Shown here: piece after piece, positions 45,030-56,193 of the stretch
How the letters are laid out: every line of letters starts with the position of its first letter
Position numbering within the stretch: position 1 is the stretch's first letter
Assembly: GCA_945957385.1 (NCBI GenBank)
Contig: CAMFKP010000020.1
Coordinates: forward strand, 1 to 56,981
Source: an uncultured Aeromonadaceae bacterium
GTDB lineage: Bacteria > Pseudomonadota > Gammaproteobacteria > Enterobacterales > Aeromonadaceae
Length of the DNA stretch: 56,981 bases
Direction of reading: 5' to 3'
Made by a program: the position numbers and the translations under genes
Notes under the pieces: generated by a model
What the model was told of the DNA's origin: nothing
The model's database searches: none
What the model saw: only the letters and a program-made list of their open reading frames with translations

Positions 45030-47096
45030 ATGCCTGTTTCGGCTATCAAGACAACCGTTTCACAGAACTATCGGCGGCTCAATCAGCATCTAGCAGATTT
45101 CGTGCCAAGAAAAGAGCAAAACTATCTGGTCGCCGAAATCGTCAAGACGTTGTGTGGTGAACAGGGTGGCGAGCACCGTCTGCTGATTGCCGAAGCCGGC
45201 ACCGGGATCGGCAAGTCACTGGCTTATCTGCAGGGTGCTATTCCGGCCGCGATGTTGCAGAACAAGCGTTTGGTCCTCTCGACCGCCACCTTGTCACTGC
45301 AAGAACAGCTGATTAATAAAGACTTGCCGCTGTTTGCCCAGATCAGCGAGCAGCCGGTACGCTATCGGTTGGTGAAAGGACGGCAGCGCTATTGCTGCAT
45401 CGTGCGGTTACAGCAACTCGTCAACCAGCAACAAGCGCCGCTAGAGCAGCTGTCATTCAGTGAGCTGCTGGCGTTCAAACCCGATGCGGCCCAGCAGGCC
45501 CTGTTTCAGGCGATGCTCAACGCCTGGCAAGCAGGGAGCTGGCAGGGTGATCGCGACAGCTGGCCCGAGCCCATTGCCGACACGCTGTGGGATTTGGTGA
45601 GCTGTCAGTCGCATAGTTGCACCCCCCTGTTTCCCGATCATCAGGATTGCCCGTTTCACAAGGCGCGTCGCGATCTCGAAACCCAGGATGTATTGGTAGT
45701 CAACCATGCGCTGCTGCTGGCCGATCTGGGTCTGGGTGGTGGCGTCATACTGCCGCCACCGGAAGAGTGCTTCTATGTTATTGATGAAGCTCATCATCTG
45801 CCAACCATCGCCCGTGATCAGGCTGCGGCCGTCTCGTCGCTGCGTCAGGATCAACTCTGGCTACAAAAAATGCCCCATATTGGGGATGAGCTCACCAAAA
45901 CAATGCAAAACAGTGTGGTCAGCCGTTGTTGCGATCAACTCAATGATCAAGTCCAACTGTTGTTAGCGGATTACAAACAGTTACAACAGCTGTTCAAGGC
46001 ACAACGTGAGTGGTTTGCAACAGACACCGCCTACCGTTTCGAGCATGGCGAACTGCCTTCGGCGCTGCATGCGCTGCTCAGCGGTAGTCATGAGCCACTG
46101 CGTCAGATGGCACGGTTGCTGGACCGTTTACAGGGACAACTGGCCGAACAGGCCCGCGAGAGTGGACGTTTCAACCGCCAGCAAGAGGCGTTGATGAGCG
46201 AACTTGCCGCCGCGCAGCTGCGCACTCAGCATCTGGTTGAATTGTGGGATCTCTTGCTGGTTTCCGGGGAGCGCCGCCCTGTCGCCAAGTGGCTGGAGTA
46301 TCCCGAGGCCAAAGAGTATGTGCTGCACGCGGCGCCGCTGGAGATGGCTGGCTGGCTGAAACATCATCTCTGGTCACGCTGCGCTGGCGCAATCGTCGTC
46401 TCCGCAACGCTGACTGCGTTGAACCGCTTCGATTATTTCTGCCATCAGGCGGGTATCCATGCCGAGGATCAGGCTCAGCTATTACGTCTGAAATCGCCGT
46501 TTGATTACCAAAGAGCCGAATTACTGATCCCGCAGATGCCCTGCGAGCCTGCCGATCCGGCATTTACTCACGCCCTGATTGAACAGCTGCCACGCTATCT
46601 GGCGCAGCAACAGGCCAGCCTGATCCTGTTTGCCTCGTATTGGCAGATGCAAGAGGTAGCAACCGGGTTGCGTAACCAGGGCTGGTCGCTGCTGGTACAG
46701 GGCGAAGCCTCACGCCAGGCGCTGCTTGCGCTGCATCGGGAACGTTGTGCACACGGCACACCCAGCATACTGCTAGGAACCGGCAGCTTCTCCGAAGGGC
46801 TGGATCTGCCTGGAGAGCAACTGACCAACCTCATCATTACCAAGCTGCCGTTTGCCGTACCGGATTCACCGATTGAGGCGGCGATGGCCGAAGCCGTCAG
46901 CCGCCGCGGCGGCAACCCGTTTTTACAAATCACGGTGCCCGAAGCGTCGCGCAAACTGATCCAGGCCTGCGGCCGGCTGATCCGCCAGGAGCAGGACGCT
47001 GGACGCATCGTGTTGCTGGATCGGCGCATCGTCACCCGCCAGTATGGCCGCAGCCTGCTGCAGGCCTTACCGCCGTTTCGCTGCACAATCGAATAA
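45030..47096 (+). CDS. dinG: ATP-dependent DNA helicase DinG
   Basis: XPD-like 5'-3' helicase with an Fe-S cluster that removes R-loops and D-loops. The 688-aa protein has Walker A AEAGTGIGKS (54-63), Fe-S cysteines C122 or C123, C192, C197 and C207, and DEAH (252-255). The helicase domain 2 motifs are VVSATLTALNRF, LILFASYWQM, GTGSFSEGLDLPG and QACGRLIRQEQDAG. GGAG lies eight bases before the ATG. In E. coli dinG is SOS-controlled; here no LexA box is evident. Confidence 0.94.
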   Translation: MPVSAIKTTVSQNYRRLNQHLADFVPRKEQNYLVAEIVKTLCGEQGGEHRLLIAEAGTGIGKSLAYLQGAIPAAMLQNKRLVLSTATLSLQEQLINKDLPLFAQISEQPVRYRLVKGRQRYCCIVRLQQLVNQQQAPLEQLSFSELLAFKPDAAQQALFQAMLNAWQAGSWQGDRDSWPEPIADTLWDLVSCQSHSCTPLFPDHQDCPFHKARRDLETQDVLVVNHALLLADLGLGGGVILPPPEECFYVIDEAHHLPTIARDQAAAVSSLRQDQLWLQKMPHIGDELTKTMQNSVVSRCCDQLNDQVQLLLADYKQLQQLFKAQREWFATDTAYRFEHGELPSALHALLSGSHEPLRQMARLLDRLQGQLAEQARESGRFNRQQEALMSELAAAQLRTQHLVELWDLLLVSGERRPVAKWLEYPEAKEYVLHAAPLEMAGWLKHHLWSRCAGAIVVSATLTALNRFDYFCHQAGIHAEDQAQLLRLKSPFDYQRAELLIPQMPCEPADPAFTHALIEQLPRYLAQQQASLILFASYWQMQEVATGLRNQGWSLLVQGEASRQALLALHRERCAHGTPSILLGTGSFSEGLDLPGEQLTNLIITKLPFAVPDSPIEAAMAEAVSRRGGNPFLQITVPEASRKLIQACGRLIRQEQDAGRIVLLDRRIVTRQYGRSLLQALPPFRCTIE

Positions 47097-47179
47097 TAGT
47101 GCCGCCACGCCCGTTGCTGATGGCAGGCAAAACGGTAGAATCGGGTCAGCCTTTATGGCCCCAGCACAAAGGAGTGTTT

Positions 47180-47866
47180 ATGCGTAAAGTCGTTACCCTG
47201 TTCATTGGATGTTGCGCCTTGATGGCGATGTCATGGGCTCAAGCCGCAACGATTGAGATCCCGCGCCCTTATGGCCTGCAACTGCTGGACGGGAAACCGG
47301 CTGCCGGCAACCAGATCAATGCCCGCCAGTTGACGCTGCCGGCAGGCCAGCATCAGGTAGTCCTGGTGTTTGAAGGCAGCTTTCGCGATCACAGCGAAAC
47401 CCGTCTGATCCGGGGTGAACCTGTGGTCATCAATATGGATCTCAAGGCGGATGATGCGCTGAGTATCCAGTTTCCCTACCCGCGCAACTACGATCAGGCA
47501 GAGAAATTCCTTGAGAAGCAGCCTCTGACCATCCTCAACAAGACGACCGGCCAACCGGCCAAGGTTGAATTCTTCGTGATGCCGAAAAAAGAGGGGCTGC
47601 AAATTGGCCGTGATTACCAACAAGAGCTGACCGAACAAGGCAAAGCCTTCTTGCAGATCACTACGCCGGCTACGGCTAGCGCGGTTGCCGCCACACCTGC
47701 AGCCGCTACCGCCGCCGCTGCAGCAGCGGGCGCAGCCACCAGCAGCAACAGCACGGCTGTTGTCGATAAGCGAGCCCAGAACCTGGAGATGCTCAAATAC
47801 TGGTATCTGCAGGCCGATGCCCAGACCCGTAAGGATTTCCAGCACTGGATTATCTCCCAGCAATAA
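47180..47866 (+). CDS. Periplasmic DUF2057 protein (YccT-like)
   Basis: A 228-aa exported protein of the DUF2057 family. E. coli YccT (CsgI) of this family affects curli. The signal peptide is MRKVVTLFIGCCALMAMSWAQA, then ATIEIPRPYGLQLLDGKPA. The core matches the family pattern GQHQVVLVFEGSFRD and PVVINMDLKADDALSIQFPYPRN. An Ala/Thr-rich linker of about 35 residues (near 170-195) joins the core to a C-terminal LKYWYLQADAQTRKDFQHWI segment. The ATG at 47180 has AAAGGAG five bases upstream. Confidence 0.85.
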   Translation: MRKVVTLFIGCCALMAMSWAQAATIEIPRPYGLQLLDGKPAAGNQINARQLTLPAGQHQVVLVFEGSFRDHSETRLIRGEPVVINMDLKADDALSIQFPYPRNYDQAEKFLEKQPLTILNKTTGQPAKVEFFVMPKKEGLQIGRDYQQELTEQGKAFLQITTPATASAVAATPAAATAAAAAAGAATSSNSTAVVDKRAQNLEMLKYWYLQADAQTRKDFQHWIISQQ

Positions 47867-47885
47867 CAGCGTGATACCCCACAGT

Positions 47886-47907
47886 GCGGCGCCGGATAGA
47901 GCGCCGC
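47886..47907. repeat. GC-rich hairpin before the transporter gene
   Basis: GCGGCGC/GCGCCGC, a perfect 7-bp stem with an 8-base loop, lies between the DUF2057 stop and the next ribosome site. There is no T-run, so it may only stabilise the mRNA end. Confidence 0.35.
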
Positions 47908-47931
47908 CTGACTATAACAAGGAGAGAAAAC

Positions 47932-49260
47932 ATGTTGTTGCATCAGGCTGGCCGCTGCCTTGCGGCCCTGTTGTCACTGCTTAGCGTCGCTGTACTTTGC
48001 TCCGCCCCCGCCACCGCCGCCCCGCTGACCAACACACTGCTGGCCCCGGGTGGCATTCGCATCGAATTCATACTGTTCGCGCTGACGCTGCTCGGCGTGG
48101 CGCTGCTGCACCACTACACCATGTGGGTCGCGCTGACCGGTCTCGGGGCCATCCTGCTGGCCAAATACAGCCTGCTGGATAGCTTCTCGTTCTGGCACCA
48201 CCTGCTCGGTGGTGGCGGCAGCGAGGGCGAGTGGCGCATCCTGCTGAACCTGATCGGTCTGTTGTTTGGCTTTGCGATCCTGGCCAAGCACTTCGACGAA
48301 TCCCATTTGCCGAAGGTGTTGCCGAAGTTTCTGCCCAATGACTGGAAGGGCCCCTTCGTCTTGCTGGTGATGATCTTCGTCATCAGTTCGTTCCTCGACA
48401 ACATCGCCGCGGCGATGATCGGTGGCGCCATTGCATTCGTGGTGTTCAACGAGCGGGTGCATATCGGTTATCTGGCCGCCATTGTCGCCGCCAGCAACGC
48501 TGGTGGCTCCGGCTCCGTGGTCGGCGACACCACGACCACCCTGATGTGGATCGACGGCGTCAGCCCATGGGATGTGCTGCACGCTTATGTGGCCGCCGGT
48601 GTCGCGCTGGTGATCTTCGGCCTCATCGCCTCGTTCCAGCAGGATAAATACCAGCGCATCGTCAGCGATGCCCCGGCAAATCAACGCGTGGAGTGGAAAC
48701 ACCTGCTGGTCGTCGGCCTGATCCTGGTGTTGGCGATTGTCACCAACTATGCCCTCGACTTCCCGGCGCTCGGCGTCTGGATCGCGCTGCTGCTCGGCGC
48801 CCTGTTCGTACGCACGCCCTGGGAAGAGCTGAAAAACGCCTGGGCCGGTACCATCTTTCTGGTGGCCCTGGTCACCTGCGCCTCATTAATGCCGGTTGAC
48901 GAGCTGCCGCCCGCCTCCTGGCTCACCACCTTCAGCCTGGGCTTTATCTCGGCGGTGTTCGACAACATCCCGCTGACCAAGCTGTGTCTGGAACAGGGCG
49001 GTTATGACTGGGGCATGCTGGCCTACGCGGTCGGTTTCGGCGGCTCCATGTTGTGGTTTGGCTCCTCGGCCGGGGTTGCCCTCTCCAACATGTACCCCCA
49101 GGCGCGCTCGGCGCTGCAGTGGCTGCGTCACGGCTGGCATGTGGCGCTGGCCTATGTTGTCGGCTTCTTCGTGCTGCTGGCGCTGGTCGGCTGGCATCCC
49201 CACCCCCCGCACAAGGCACCGAAGGTCGAGGCGGAGATCAGCCAACTGGAGCAGCGCTGA
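47932..49260 (+). CDS. NhaD/ArsB-like membrane transporter, probable Na+/H+ antiporter or related ion transporter
   Basis: A 442-aa inner-membrane protein of the ion-transporter superfamily with about 11-12 hydrophobic segments after an N-terminal signal-like sequence (LAALLSLLSVAVLCSAPATA). The two half-repeats carry matching motifs: FLDNIAAAMIGGAIAFVVF with SNAGGSGSVVGDTTTTLMW, and FDNIPLTKLCLEQGG with GGSMLWFGSSAGVALSN. These resemble the SPIADNLTTAL, AANAGGAFSPFGDITTLMVW and IVDNIPV elements of Vibrio NhaD, so cation/proton antiport is the best guess; an organic-anion or arsenite role cannot be excluded. AAGGAGAG precedes the ATG. Confidence 0.75.
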   Translation: MLLHQAGRCLAALLSLLSVAVLCSAPATAAPLTNTLLAPGGIRIEFILFALTLLGVALLHHYTMWVALTGLGAILLAKYSLLDSFSFWHHLLGGGGSEGEWRILLNLIGLLFGFAILAKHFDESHLPKVLPKFLPNDWKGPFVLLVMIFVISSFLDNIAAAMIGGAIAFVVFNERVHIGYLAAIVAASNAGGSGSVVGDTTTTLMWIDGVSPWDVLHAYVAAGVALVIFGLIASFQQDKYQRIVSDAPANQRVEWKHLLVVGLILVLAIVTNYALDFPALGVWIALLLGALFVRTPWEELKNAWAGTIFLVALVTCASLMPVDELPPASWLTTFSLGFISAVFDNIPLTKLCLEQGGYDWGMLAYAVGFGGSMLWFGSSAGVALSNMYPQARSALQWLRHGWHVALAYVVGFFVLLALVGWHPHPPHKAPKVEAEISQLEQR

Positions 49261-49293
49261 ACCTGATGCTTACTTGACTCAGCGACAGGTATG

Positions 49294-49319
49294 ACAACGG
49301 GACCCGCGGGTCCCGTTGT
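49294..49319 (+). terminator. 26-bp perfect palindrome after the transporter gene
   Basis: Arms ACAACGGGACCCG and CGGGTCCCGTTGT with no spacer. It is GC-rich and only weakly followed by T (GTTAG). It is probably a transcription end, by position 33 bp after the stop. Confidence 0.6.
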
Positions 49320-49646
49320 GTTAGCTGAGCCCTCGCCCGCCTGGCGATGCCCACCCCAGCCCCTGCTGCAGTCGATTTATTAGCCCCACTTAATAATCGC
49401 AAACACCGCTATGGTGATGGATATTATTTGCTTGCCCAGCACCAACATAATAAAACCGTTGCAGTGCCAGAGCGGGGTAATATCCTTTCCCCACTGCTGG
49501 AAATAATAAATCCATTTACTATCAATGTATTAACTAAAACCATTGCACAGGCGAACGGATTAATTACGCCACCGTGTCCGACAATAAAACTCTGCCTGAC
49601 TCACACTCAACCGAGTATTTCCCCACCCCTGTCATCGTTGACAGAC

Positions 49647-49676
49647 AAAAAGGCCACCTTCACGGTGGCCTTTTTT
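49647..49676. terminator. Bidirectional terminator (mukB operon end)
   Basis: GGCCACC/GGTGGCC stem with loop TTCAC, flanked by AAAAA on the left and TTTTTT on the right, so it works on both strands. It lies 29 bp after the mukB stop. Confidence 0.93.
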
Positions 49677-49704
49677 GATGCCGGCTCAGTGCGGTTTATG
49701 CCGC

Positions 49705-52700
49705 TTACGCGCTGATCCGTTCATCGCCGCTGACATAGCCAAAGCCACGCAGGCCGACGACATGCACATGCTCCTGCTTGCCATGCACCTTGCGGATCAG
49801 CTTGTAGGTGGTGCCCTTCTCCGGACTGATGTTCTCTGGGGCGGCAATCAACAACTGCATATCCTGGCGTTCGCACAGCTCGAACAGGGTGGCAATCGAC
49901 TTGGCATCCAGACGGGCCGCTTCGTCGAGGAACAGCAGCCGGCATGGCTCTATGTCCTTGGCGCGCAGGCGCTTGGCCTCCTCTTCCCAGCTCTGTAGCA
50001 CCATCAGCAGGATCGCCTGACCGGTCCCGATTGCCTCGCCGGTCGAGAGGGCGCCGCTCTCGGCACGCAACCAGCCATCGACGCCACGCTGCACCTCGAT
50101 CTCCAGCTCCAGGTAGTTGCGGTAATCGAGCAGCGCCTCGCCGAGCACCTGGAAGCTGCGCTCGCCCTGATCGATGTGCGGGTTCAGACGCTGGAACAGC
50201 TTGGCCATCGCTTCGGAGAAGGTCATCTCGCCATCGGCGAACAGATCCTGGTGCATCATTGCCTGATCGCCGAGCGCCATCAGCAGGCGGGCATAGGCAT
50301 CGCGCACATTGACGTTCAAACGCACGCCACGCACCTGGCCGAATGCGATGTTCTGCAGCCCCTGGTTCAGCACGCGAATACGGTTCTGCTCGCGGCGGAT
50401 GATGTTGGTGATCTTGGCCGCCACTTCGGTGGAGCTCAGCGACAGGTGAGCTTCACGCTGCTTGAGCTCGTCGGCCAGCCGCGACAGTTCGATCTCCATC
50501 TCCTCGATGGCCTCGACTGGATCGTCGGAGCGGATGATGTCGTGACGGATGCGATCCTTGAGGTAGCGGTAGACGGTGACATAGAAGGCCACCTTCTGCT
50601 CGGTGTTGCGATTGCCTTCCGACAGCCGCAGCGCGTCGCGCAGTTCGTCCTCATGGGCCACCGCCTGACGCAAGGCCCCGAGCGCCTTGTCCGACATGGA
50701 GCGCAGTTCATCGGCATCCAGGTACGCCAGCTCGCGGCGATTGAGGCGTTTTTCGACATCGTTGTCGCGCGCCAGGCGTAGCACCCGATTCCAGCTCTGC
50801 TTGTGGTTGACCAGCAGCTTGCGCGCCAGCTTGTAATCCTTGCCCTCGTGGGCCAGACGCCCCTGGATGCTGTCAATATCACGGCGACAGACCTGGAACT
50901 GGGCCTCGGCCTGAGTGCGCCGGGAGCGGGTACGCACCAGCTGCTCCTCGACCTCGCGCTTGTGTTCGCGGGCCTTCTCTTCCATGTCCGGTGTTACCGT
51001 CAGCCCCATCAGCCCCAGCTCCTGCTCGAACTCGCCCAGGGTCTGGCGCTTGGCATCAAGGCCGGATTGCAGTGCGGTACGCACCTGCATCGCCTCGGTG
51101 AAACGTGAGCCGATCTGGTTGACCGCTTCGGTCAGCTGGCGGCGTGCCAGCTCGGCATCGGCCAGCTTGGCCTTCAGCCGCTCGCTGATCTCCGAGGTCT
51201 GGCCGAGCATCGCCTCGGCATCCTGATAAGCAAAATGGCTGCTGCGTGCCAGCAGCTCATCCAGCGCAAAACTCTGCCGGCGCACCAGCGCCAGCTGCTG
51301 TTCGGCGTCACTGGCGGCGGCTTGCAACGCCTCCAGCTGCTGCGGATCTTCACGCAGCAGGTGCAGTTGTGTCGCCAGCTTATCCAGCGCCTCACCGTGG
51401 CGGCGCAGGAAATCGCCGGCCTGCTGCCAGGCCTGATAGTCCGCCTGGGCGGCCTGCAACCGGGCCGGCAGATCATCGGTCGTCAGCAGATGCCAGCCGG
51501 CACGCAGCCGTTGCAACAGCACCAACGCCTGGCGTGCCTGCTCCTGTGTCGACTTCAGTTGCGCCTGGCGTTGCTGCCACTGCTCCAGCTGGCCCTGCAG
51601 CTCGCGTTGCCGCGCCTGCAACAGTTCCAGCTCGGCTTCCGGGTCGGACTCGAACGCTACGCTCAGGTGCTCGGCGATAAACTGGCTGAAATGGTGGTAA
51701 GTACGGCTGTGTTTTTGTTGTTCGAACGCTGCAGTGGCATAGGCATCGATCAGCGCCTCGCGCTCCTGCTCCAGCGCGTCGACCCGTTGCTCGCGGGCGG
51801 CACGGCCAAACAGCGGCACCTTGGGGTAGCGTGAATAGCGCAGTTGCCGCTGGCTGCTGCGCACCACCAGCGCCTGGGTCAGCTCGGTCGCTTCGAGCAG
51901 ATCCTCATCAAATGACTCCGGATTACCCTGGATCAGGTAGAGATCATCCGGCACATCGTCGAGGGCTTGCAGCCGCTCGATGGCGGCATCCAGATCGGCG
52001 ACGACGATCGCCGCCCGCGCCGGCCCGTACAGCGCCGAATAGTAAGGGGCATCGTCGATGCTGATGTCGTCATAGACATCGGCCAGCAGCACGCCATCCA
52101 GCTGTTCGCTGACACGGGAGAGGCGCTCATCCACTTCACCGCCAACATTCTGCAGACGGCGGATCTGCGCCTCCAGCTCCAGCTTGCGCTGCTGCAGCCG
52201 ATTCTTCTCGGCTTCGGCATGACGCTCCTGCTCCAGCGCTTTATGCATCGCCTGGGAGACTGCCTGGGGATTTTCCAGCGGCTCGCCACTGAGTTCGCGC
52301 AGCTTGTCCAGCTTCTCCTGGGCCACCAGCCAGGCCGGCGCCAGCTTCTTCAGCTGTTCAATGCGGCTGCGATCCTGCGTCACCTGCTGCTCGGACTGCA
52401 CCATCTGCTGACGGCCGGCATCGAGCTGATCGGCGGCCTCATCCAGACGCGCCTGTTGCTGCTCGGCGGCCAGCTCCAGCGCCGCGTCGTCGGCCAGATC
52501 CAGGTTAACGCTCAGCTGGTGCTGCTGTTGCAGGCTCTGCTGCACGCGCTGTAGCTGTTGCAGTTGTTCCTGCTCGCGCTGCAGATCGCTGAGCGCGCGC
52601 TGAATCGTCTCGCCGCGGGCCTGCAGATCCCGCGCCTGATGGCCCTGGCGCAGCACCTGCTCACCGCGGGCATACGCCTCATCACGCGCGACTTCGCCGA

Positions 52701-54156
52701 CGACACCGGTCAGCAGCGCCAGCGCCGCATCGTATTGGCCGGCGGCGGTGCGGGCCAGATTCAGGCGTTGCTGGGCTTGCAGCAGCGCCTCGGTCAACTG
52801 GCGCTCACGCTCCTTGAATTGGCTCTGTTCGCGTGCCACCCCGGTGACATCCAGATCGGGCCGCGCACAGAGCTCGCGGGCCGCGTCCAGCGCCTTGATC
52901 GCCTGCCGGTACTGGATGGCACGGGTCTGCTGCACATCCAGCGCCTGCTGGTAATCGGCCAGCTGGCTTTTCAGGCTGTCGACTTCGCTGTCGGTCAGCT
53001 GTTTTTTCTGCTCCAGCTCGGCCTTCTGTTCGCCGATCTCCTCGACAATCGCCAGCTGCTCCTCCAGCCGCGCCTGCAGCTCGCCGACATCTTCCCGGTA
53101 CTGGCTGATCTTCTTGCCGAGCGCCACGGCGTTGATCACGCGGGCCAACTGCTCGGACGCCGCCTCCAGCTCATCGGTCAGGTGCTTCTCGCGCGCCTGC
53201 ATCTGCTCGGCCTCTTCGGCCAGATAGATGGCGCGCTGCTTCTCTTCGCGCAACAGGCGGTGTTTGTCCTGCAACTGACGACGCGCACCAAGTGCCGTTT
53301 CGGAGAGCCGGGACTTCTCGGTGCTGTTGCGCATGTAATCGGCCGCCACATAGTGGGTGGTTTCGGTGATCAGATTGCGGAACAGGTCGCGTTGCGACTG
53401 GGTTTCACGAATCGCATCCAGGGTACGGCGGTTCTCGTAGATCGCCGCCTCCATGTCCTGGAACGCCTTGCGCACACCGGAGTTCTCCGGCAGCAGGTAT
53501 TCACGCAGTGAACGGGTGATCGATGACGAAATGCCGCCATACAGCGACGCCTCGATCAGGCGATAGAAGCGGGAGCGGTCTTTTTGATCGCGCAACTTCT
53601 TCGGCAAGATGCCGTATTCGAACATGAAGTTGTGATAATCGGTCACCGAATTGAACTTGGCGACCTTGAGGGCGCCGAGCTCGGCAGCGGCTTTACGCAG
53701 ATCGGCAAACGCGCGCACCTTGGCCTTGTCGTCGTCGAGGCGCTCGAGCAACAGATCGGTGGGCGCTATGCCCTCGGGGACTTCAAGCAGCGCAAACGGC
53801 GTGATGTTGACCTTGTTGTCACGGTTTGCCACCTGCTCCAGGTGTACCCCGACCCAGATGCGCTGGTCGCGGGAGTTGCGGACATCGATCAGCGAATAGC
53901 AGTGGCCGCGTTGCAGCTTGCCATACAGCCCCTTGTCGCGGCTGGCACTGGAGCTGCCCGCCTCGGTGGTATTGCGAAAATGCAGCAGCGTCTGATCGGG
54001 GATCAGCGCCGTGATCAGCGACGCCATGGTGGTCGATTTACCGGCGCCGTTGCCACCGGACAGGGTGGTCACCAACTGGTCAAGCTCGAAGGTCCGGGCA
54101 AAGAAGCCGTTCCAGTTGACCATGGTCATCGATTTAAACTTGCCGCGCATCGTCAT
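49705..54156 (-). CDS. mukB: Chromosome partition protein MukB
   Basis: SMC-like condensin motor that organises and segregates the chromosome with MukE and MukF. It is 1483 aa (E. coli 1486). The N-terminal head has Walker [10 protein letters not shown] (34-42) and [13 protein letters not shown]. Long coiled coils (about 280-650 and 860-1150) flank a hinge near 650-790 ([24 protein letters not shown]). The C-terminal head has the signature [15 protein letters not shown] and Walker [12 protein letters not shown]. The ATG overlaps the mukE stop by ATGA. Confidence 0.98.
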   Translation of the reverse strand: MTMRGKFKSMTMVNWNGFFARTFELDQLVTTLSGGNGAGKSTTMASLITALIPDQTLLHFRNTTEAGSSSASRDKGLYGKLQRGHCYSLIDVRNSRDQRIWVGVHLEQVANRDNKVNITPFALLEVPEGIAPTDLLLERLDDDKAKVRAFADLRKAAAELGALKVAKFNSVTDYHNFMFEYGILPKKLRDQKDRSRFYRLIEASLYGGISSSITRSLREYLLPENSGVRKAFQDMEAAIYENRRTLDAIRETQSQRDLFRNLITETTHYVAADYMRNSTEKSRLSETALGARRQLQDKHRLLREEKQRAIYLAEEAEQMQAREKHLTDELEAASEQLARVINAVALGKKISQYREDVGELQARLEEQLAIVEEIGEQKAELEQKKQLTDSEVDSLKSQLADYQQALDVQQTRAIQYRQAIKALDAARELCARPDLDVTGVAREQSQFKERERQLTEALLQAQQRLNLARTAAGQYDAALALLTGVVGEVARDEAYARGEQVLRQGHQARDLQARGETIQRALSDLQREQEQLQQLQRVQQSLQQQHQLSVNLDLADDAALELAAEQQQARLDEAADQLDAGRQQMVQSEQQVTQDRSRIEQLKKLAPAWLVAQEKLDKLRELSGEPLENPQAVSQAMHKALEQERHAEAEKNRLQQRKLELEAQIRRLQNVGGEVDERLSRVSEQLDGVLLADVYDDISIDDAPYYSALYGPARAAIVVADLDAAIERLQALDDVPDDLYLIQGNPESFDEDLLEATELTQALVVRSSQRQLRYSRYPKVPLFGRAAREQRVDALEQEREALIDAYATAAFEQQKHSRTYHHFSQFIAEHLSVAFESDPEAELELLQARQRELQGQLEQWQQRQAQLKSTQEQARQALVLLQRLRAGWHLLTTDDLPARLQAAQADYQAWQQAGDFLRRHGEALDKLATQLHLLREDPQQLEALQAAASDAEQQLALVRRQSFALDELLARSSHFAYQDAEAMLGQTSEISERLKAKLADAELARRQLTEAVNQIGSRFTEAMQVRTALQSGLDAKRQTLGEFEQELGLMGLTVTPDMEEKAREHKREVEEQLVRTRSRRTQAEAQFQVCRRDIDSIQGRLAHEGKDYKLARKLLVNHKQSWNRVLRLARDNDVEKRLNRRELAYLDADELRSMSDKALGALRQAVAHEDELRDALRLSEGNRNTEQKVAFYVTVYRYLKDRIRHDIIRSDDPVEAIEEMEIELSRLADELKQREAHLSLSSTEVAAKITNIIRREQNRIRVLNQGLQNIAFGQVRGVRLNVNVRDAYARLLMALGDQAMMHQDLFADGEMTFSEAMAKLFQRLNPHIDQGERSFQVLGEALLDYRNYLELEIEVQRGVDGWLRAESGALSTGEAIGTGQAILLMVLQSWEEEAKRLRAKDIEPCRLLFLDEAARLDAKSIATLFELCERQDMQLLIAAPENISPEKGTTYKLIRKVHGKQEHVHVVGLRGFGYVSGDERISA

Positions 54157-54872
54157 ACATCCAGTCCGAGTTGTTCTTCTTCGATCTCATCTTCGCCGTC
54201 GTCCAGCAGGTGCTCGCTGGTCGGCAGCTCGTCGTCGTGCAATATCGCCTCGCCCTCACGGATCATCCGCAGCTGGACGGCGCGCGGATCCTCATCGCTG
54301 CGCACATCGGCGCCGAAGCGGAACACCGCTTCGTTGACGCGGAATTTATCGCCACTGCCCAGCGGGGTCACCATGCCAAGCCGGCGCAGGCGACGCAACG
54401 AGGTGCGCATCTTTTCCAGCAACTTGCGCTTGTCCAGATCCGAACCACCGCTACGCTGATTGACCATGCGCAGCAGCTGGCGCTCGTCGGCCAGCGTCAA
54501 TAACTCTTCTTGCAGATCGGCCAGCGCAAAGATCCCCTCATTGGCCAACCGCTCCGGGCTCAGGTAGAGGTAACACAGCACCTTGCCGACCAGCATGTCC
54601 AGCTCGGACAGCACAGAGGTGCCGATCTCGGACGAGGCGCGCGGCCGCAGATAGAAAAAGCCTTCCGGCGCCTTGATCAGCTCTACCTGATAGCGGCCAT
54701 AGAAACGTTCCAACTCGTCGTGGTACTCCAGCAAGAAGGAGTGATTATCCAGGTCATCGGCGCTGATGTGGCGCCCACTGCGCAGCCAGGTGTCAAGTTT
54801 CGGAAACAGCGGGTTGGCGATCGCCTGCGCCATGCGCAGCGCGAGCGGAAATTCAGTATTGATCAATGACAT
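54153..54872 (-). CDS. mukE: Chromosome partition protein MukE
   Basis: Winged-helix subunit that bridges MukF and MukB. It is 239 aa from the ATG at 54872 (MSLINTEF, fitting MukE length and homology). Conserved stretches are [58 protein letters not shown] and [10 protein letters not shown]. The C-terminal tail is very acidic. It overlaps mukF by 20 bases and mukB by four. Confidence 0.97.
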   Translation of the reverse strand: MSLINTEFPLALRMAQAIANPLFPKLDTWLRSGRHISADDLDNHSFLLEYHDELERFYGRYQVELIKAPEGFFYLRPRASSEIGTSVLSELDMLVGKVLCYLYLSPERLANEGIFALADLQEELLTLADERQLLRMVNQRSGGSDLDKRKLLEKMRTSLRRLRRLGMVTPLGSGDKFRVNEAVFRFGADVRSDEDPRAVQLRMIREGEAILHDDELPTSEHLLDDGEDEIEEEQLGLDV

Positions 54873-56193
54873 GGGCCTGTACCTTAGCTCCCGATTCGTT
54901 GATGGGTTTCCATTTGGGCTGCCGGCTGCTGTGTAATTCCGCACTGGCGTGACCCAGCCGCACCGCCGTGTCGATCAACAGGCGGGCGACATCGAAATGC
55001 TGATAGTCCGGATAGCTGGCCAGGTAGTCGCGCAGCACCTCGGCCAGATCCAGCGGCCGCTCGCCACTGCGAAACGCGTCCAGATGCAGCTGAATGCGCT
55101 CGGCCAGCTGGTTGTTGATATCGAGGATCTCGTGGTACTCCAGCTCGCTGGGCACCTCACCGGTCACCTCCTCGCCGTGCAGCGCCAACGTCTCGTCGCG
55201 CAGCTCGAGCAAGCGGTGCTCCTGGGCTACCACCATCAGCCAGTTATGTTGTTCAAAGTCGCGGATCGAATCACGCAGACGCTGGCTGAACGCGCGGTTC
55301 TTGTCCATATCAATGGCGGTGCGGATGAACTTGTGCACGTGACGGTCATAGCGCGCCCACAGCTCGATGCACTGCTGACCCCAGCTGATGATGGCGTCGA
55401 GTCGTGCCTGCAGCGTGTGCGTCAGCGCTTCGATATGTGCCAGCTCATCACGGCCTTGGGTGGCCTCCTGAATGTTGAGCAAGCCATCTTGCAAGTTGTG
55501 GCCGGCGGCATCCAGCGTGTCCTGCAGCTCGCGCAGCGTCTGGCCGGTTTCGCGCAGCAGCTTCTCGCAGCTGTGGATCGCCTCGGTCCAGTTCTGGTTC
55601 AGCAAGTCGGCAATCTCGCTCTTAACCTGGTTTTGATGCTCATCCATCGCCCGCTGGGTCAGATCGATGCGCGCCAGGATCTCCTCCACCGAGAACTTCA
55701 GCCGCGGATAGACCTGTTCGTTCCAGTGCGCCAGATCATCCTGTTGCTGAGTCGCCTCATGGGCCTTGGTCAGCTCGCTGGCCACCTGTTCCAGCAGCAG
55801 AGACAACTTGATGCTGCTGACCTCTTTTTGCTCGACATAGAATTCGACAATGCCCATCGCCAGCCGTGTCAGCCGGTAGAGGCTCTCGCCCTCGACCGGA
55901 TCGGCATTGAAGCGCGACAGCAACTTCTGGCGTACCAATTCATTGATCGCGTTGTTCGCTCTGTGGGTCAGCGTCTCGTCCATCTGCCCGAAGATCTGGC
56001 TGACATAACCAAACGCATCGTGCAGCGCGGCCTCGGTCAGCTCATGGCTGCTGTCATCCCGCGACAGCGCGGCGATGGCGATCAAAAATGCCAGTCTGTC
56101 GTTCGTCAGCTGCAGCGACAGTCCTTCCTGTCGGACCCAGCCCACCAGCTCGGGTAGCGTGCGGTCTGCGGTACGGGAAACCTCTTGGCTCAT
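54853..56193 (-). CDS. mukF: Chromosome partition protein MukF (kleisin)
   Basis: Kleisin subunit that dimerises through its N-terminal winged helix and links MukB heads. It is 446 aa (E. coli 440). The start is [60 protein letters not shown] and [17 protein letters not shown] follow. The ATG overlaps the cmoM stop by ATGA. Confidence 0.97.
   Translation of the reverse strand: MSQEVSRTADRTLPELVGWVRQEGLSLQLTNDRLAFLIAIAALSRDDSSHELTEAALHDAFGYVSQIFGQMDETLTHRANNAINELVRQKLLSRFNADPVEGESLYRLTRLAMGIVEFYVEQKEVSSIKLSLLLEQVASELTKAHEATQQQDDLAHWNEQVYPRLKFSVEEILARIDLTQRAMDEHQNQVKSEIADLLNQNWTEAIHSCEKLLRETGQTLRELQDTLDAAGHNLQDGLLNIQEATQGRDELAHIEALTHTLQARLDAIISWGQQCIELWARYDRHVHKFIRTAIDMDKNRAFSQRLRDSIRDFEQHNWLMVVAQEHRLLELRDETLALHGEEVTGEVPSELEYHEILDINNQLAERIQLHLDAFRSGERPLDLAEVLRDYLASYPDYQHFDVARLLIDTAVRLGHASAELHSSRQPKWKPINESGAKVQAHVIDQY

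Larger units (their letters stand above)
49261..49704. other. 444-bp gap between transporter gene and mukB
   Basis: It holds the 26-bp palindrome after the transporter, then about 270 bp that are clearly more A/T-rich than both neighbours (49380-49620), then a bidirectional terminator. A frame open on the plus strand from 49347 has no ribosome site, runs through the terminator and looks random. I see no gene, tRNA or known repeat here. Confidence 0.6.

Noticed and set aside
47670-47760. Ala-rich repeat in the DUF2057 gene as a frameshift or tandem repeat locus
   Set aside because: Codons GCC/GCT/GCA/GCG are mixed and there is no regular DNA repeat; it reads as a simple linker.
49347-49715. 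122-aa open frame on the plus strand in the gap before mukB
   Set aside because: No ribosome site, unusual composition, and it runs through the bidirectional terminator into mukB's 3' end.
52558-53511. 317-aa frame opposite mukB
   Set aside because: Leu/Gln-rich reverse image of mukB coiled coil; no start signal.
54949-56157. 402-aa open frame on the plus strand opposite mukF
   Set aside because: It is antisense to a certain gene; long frames of this kind come from GC-rich codon bias. The sequence resembles no family.
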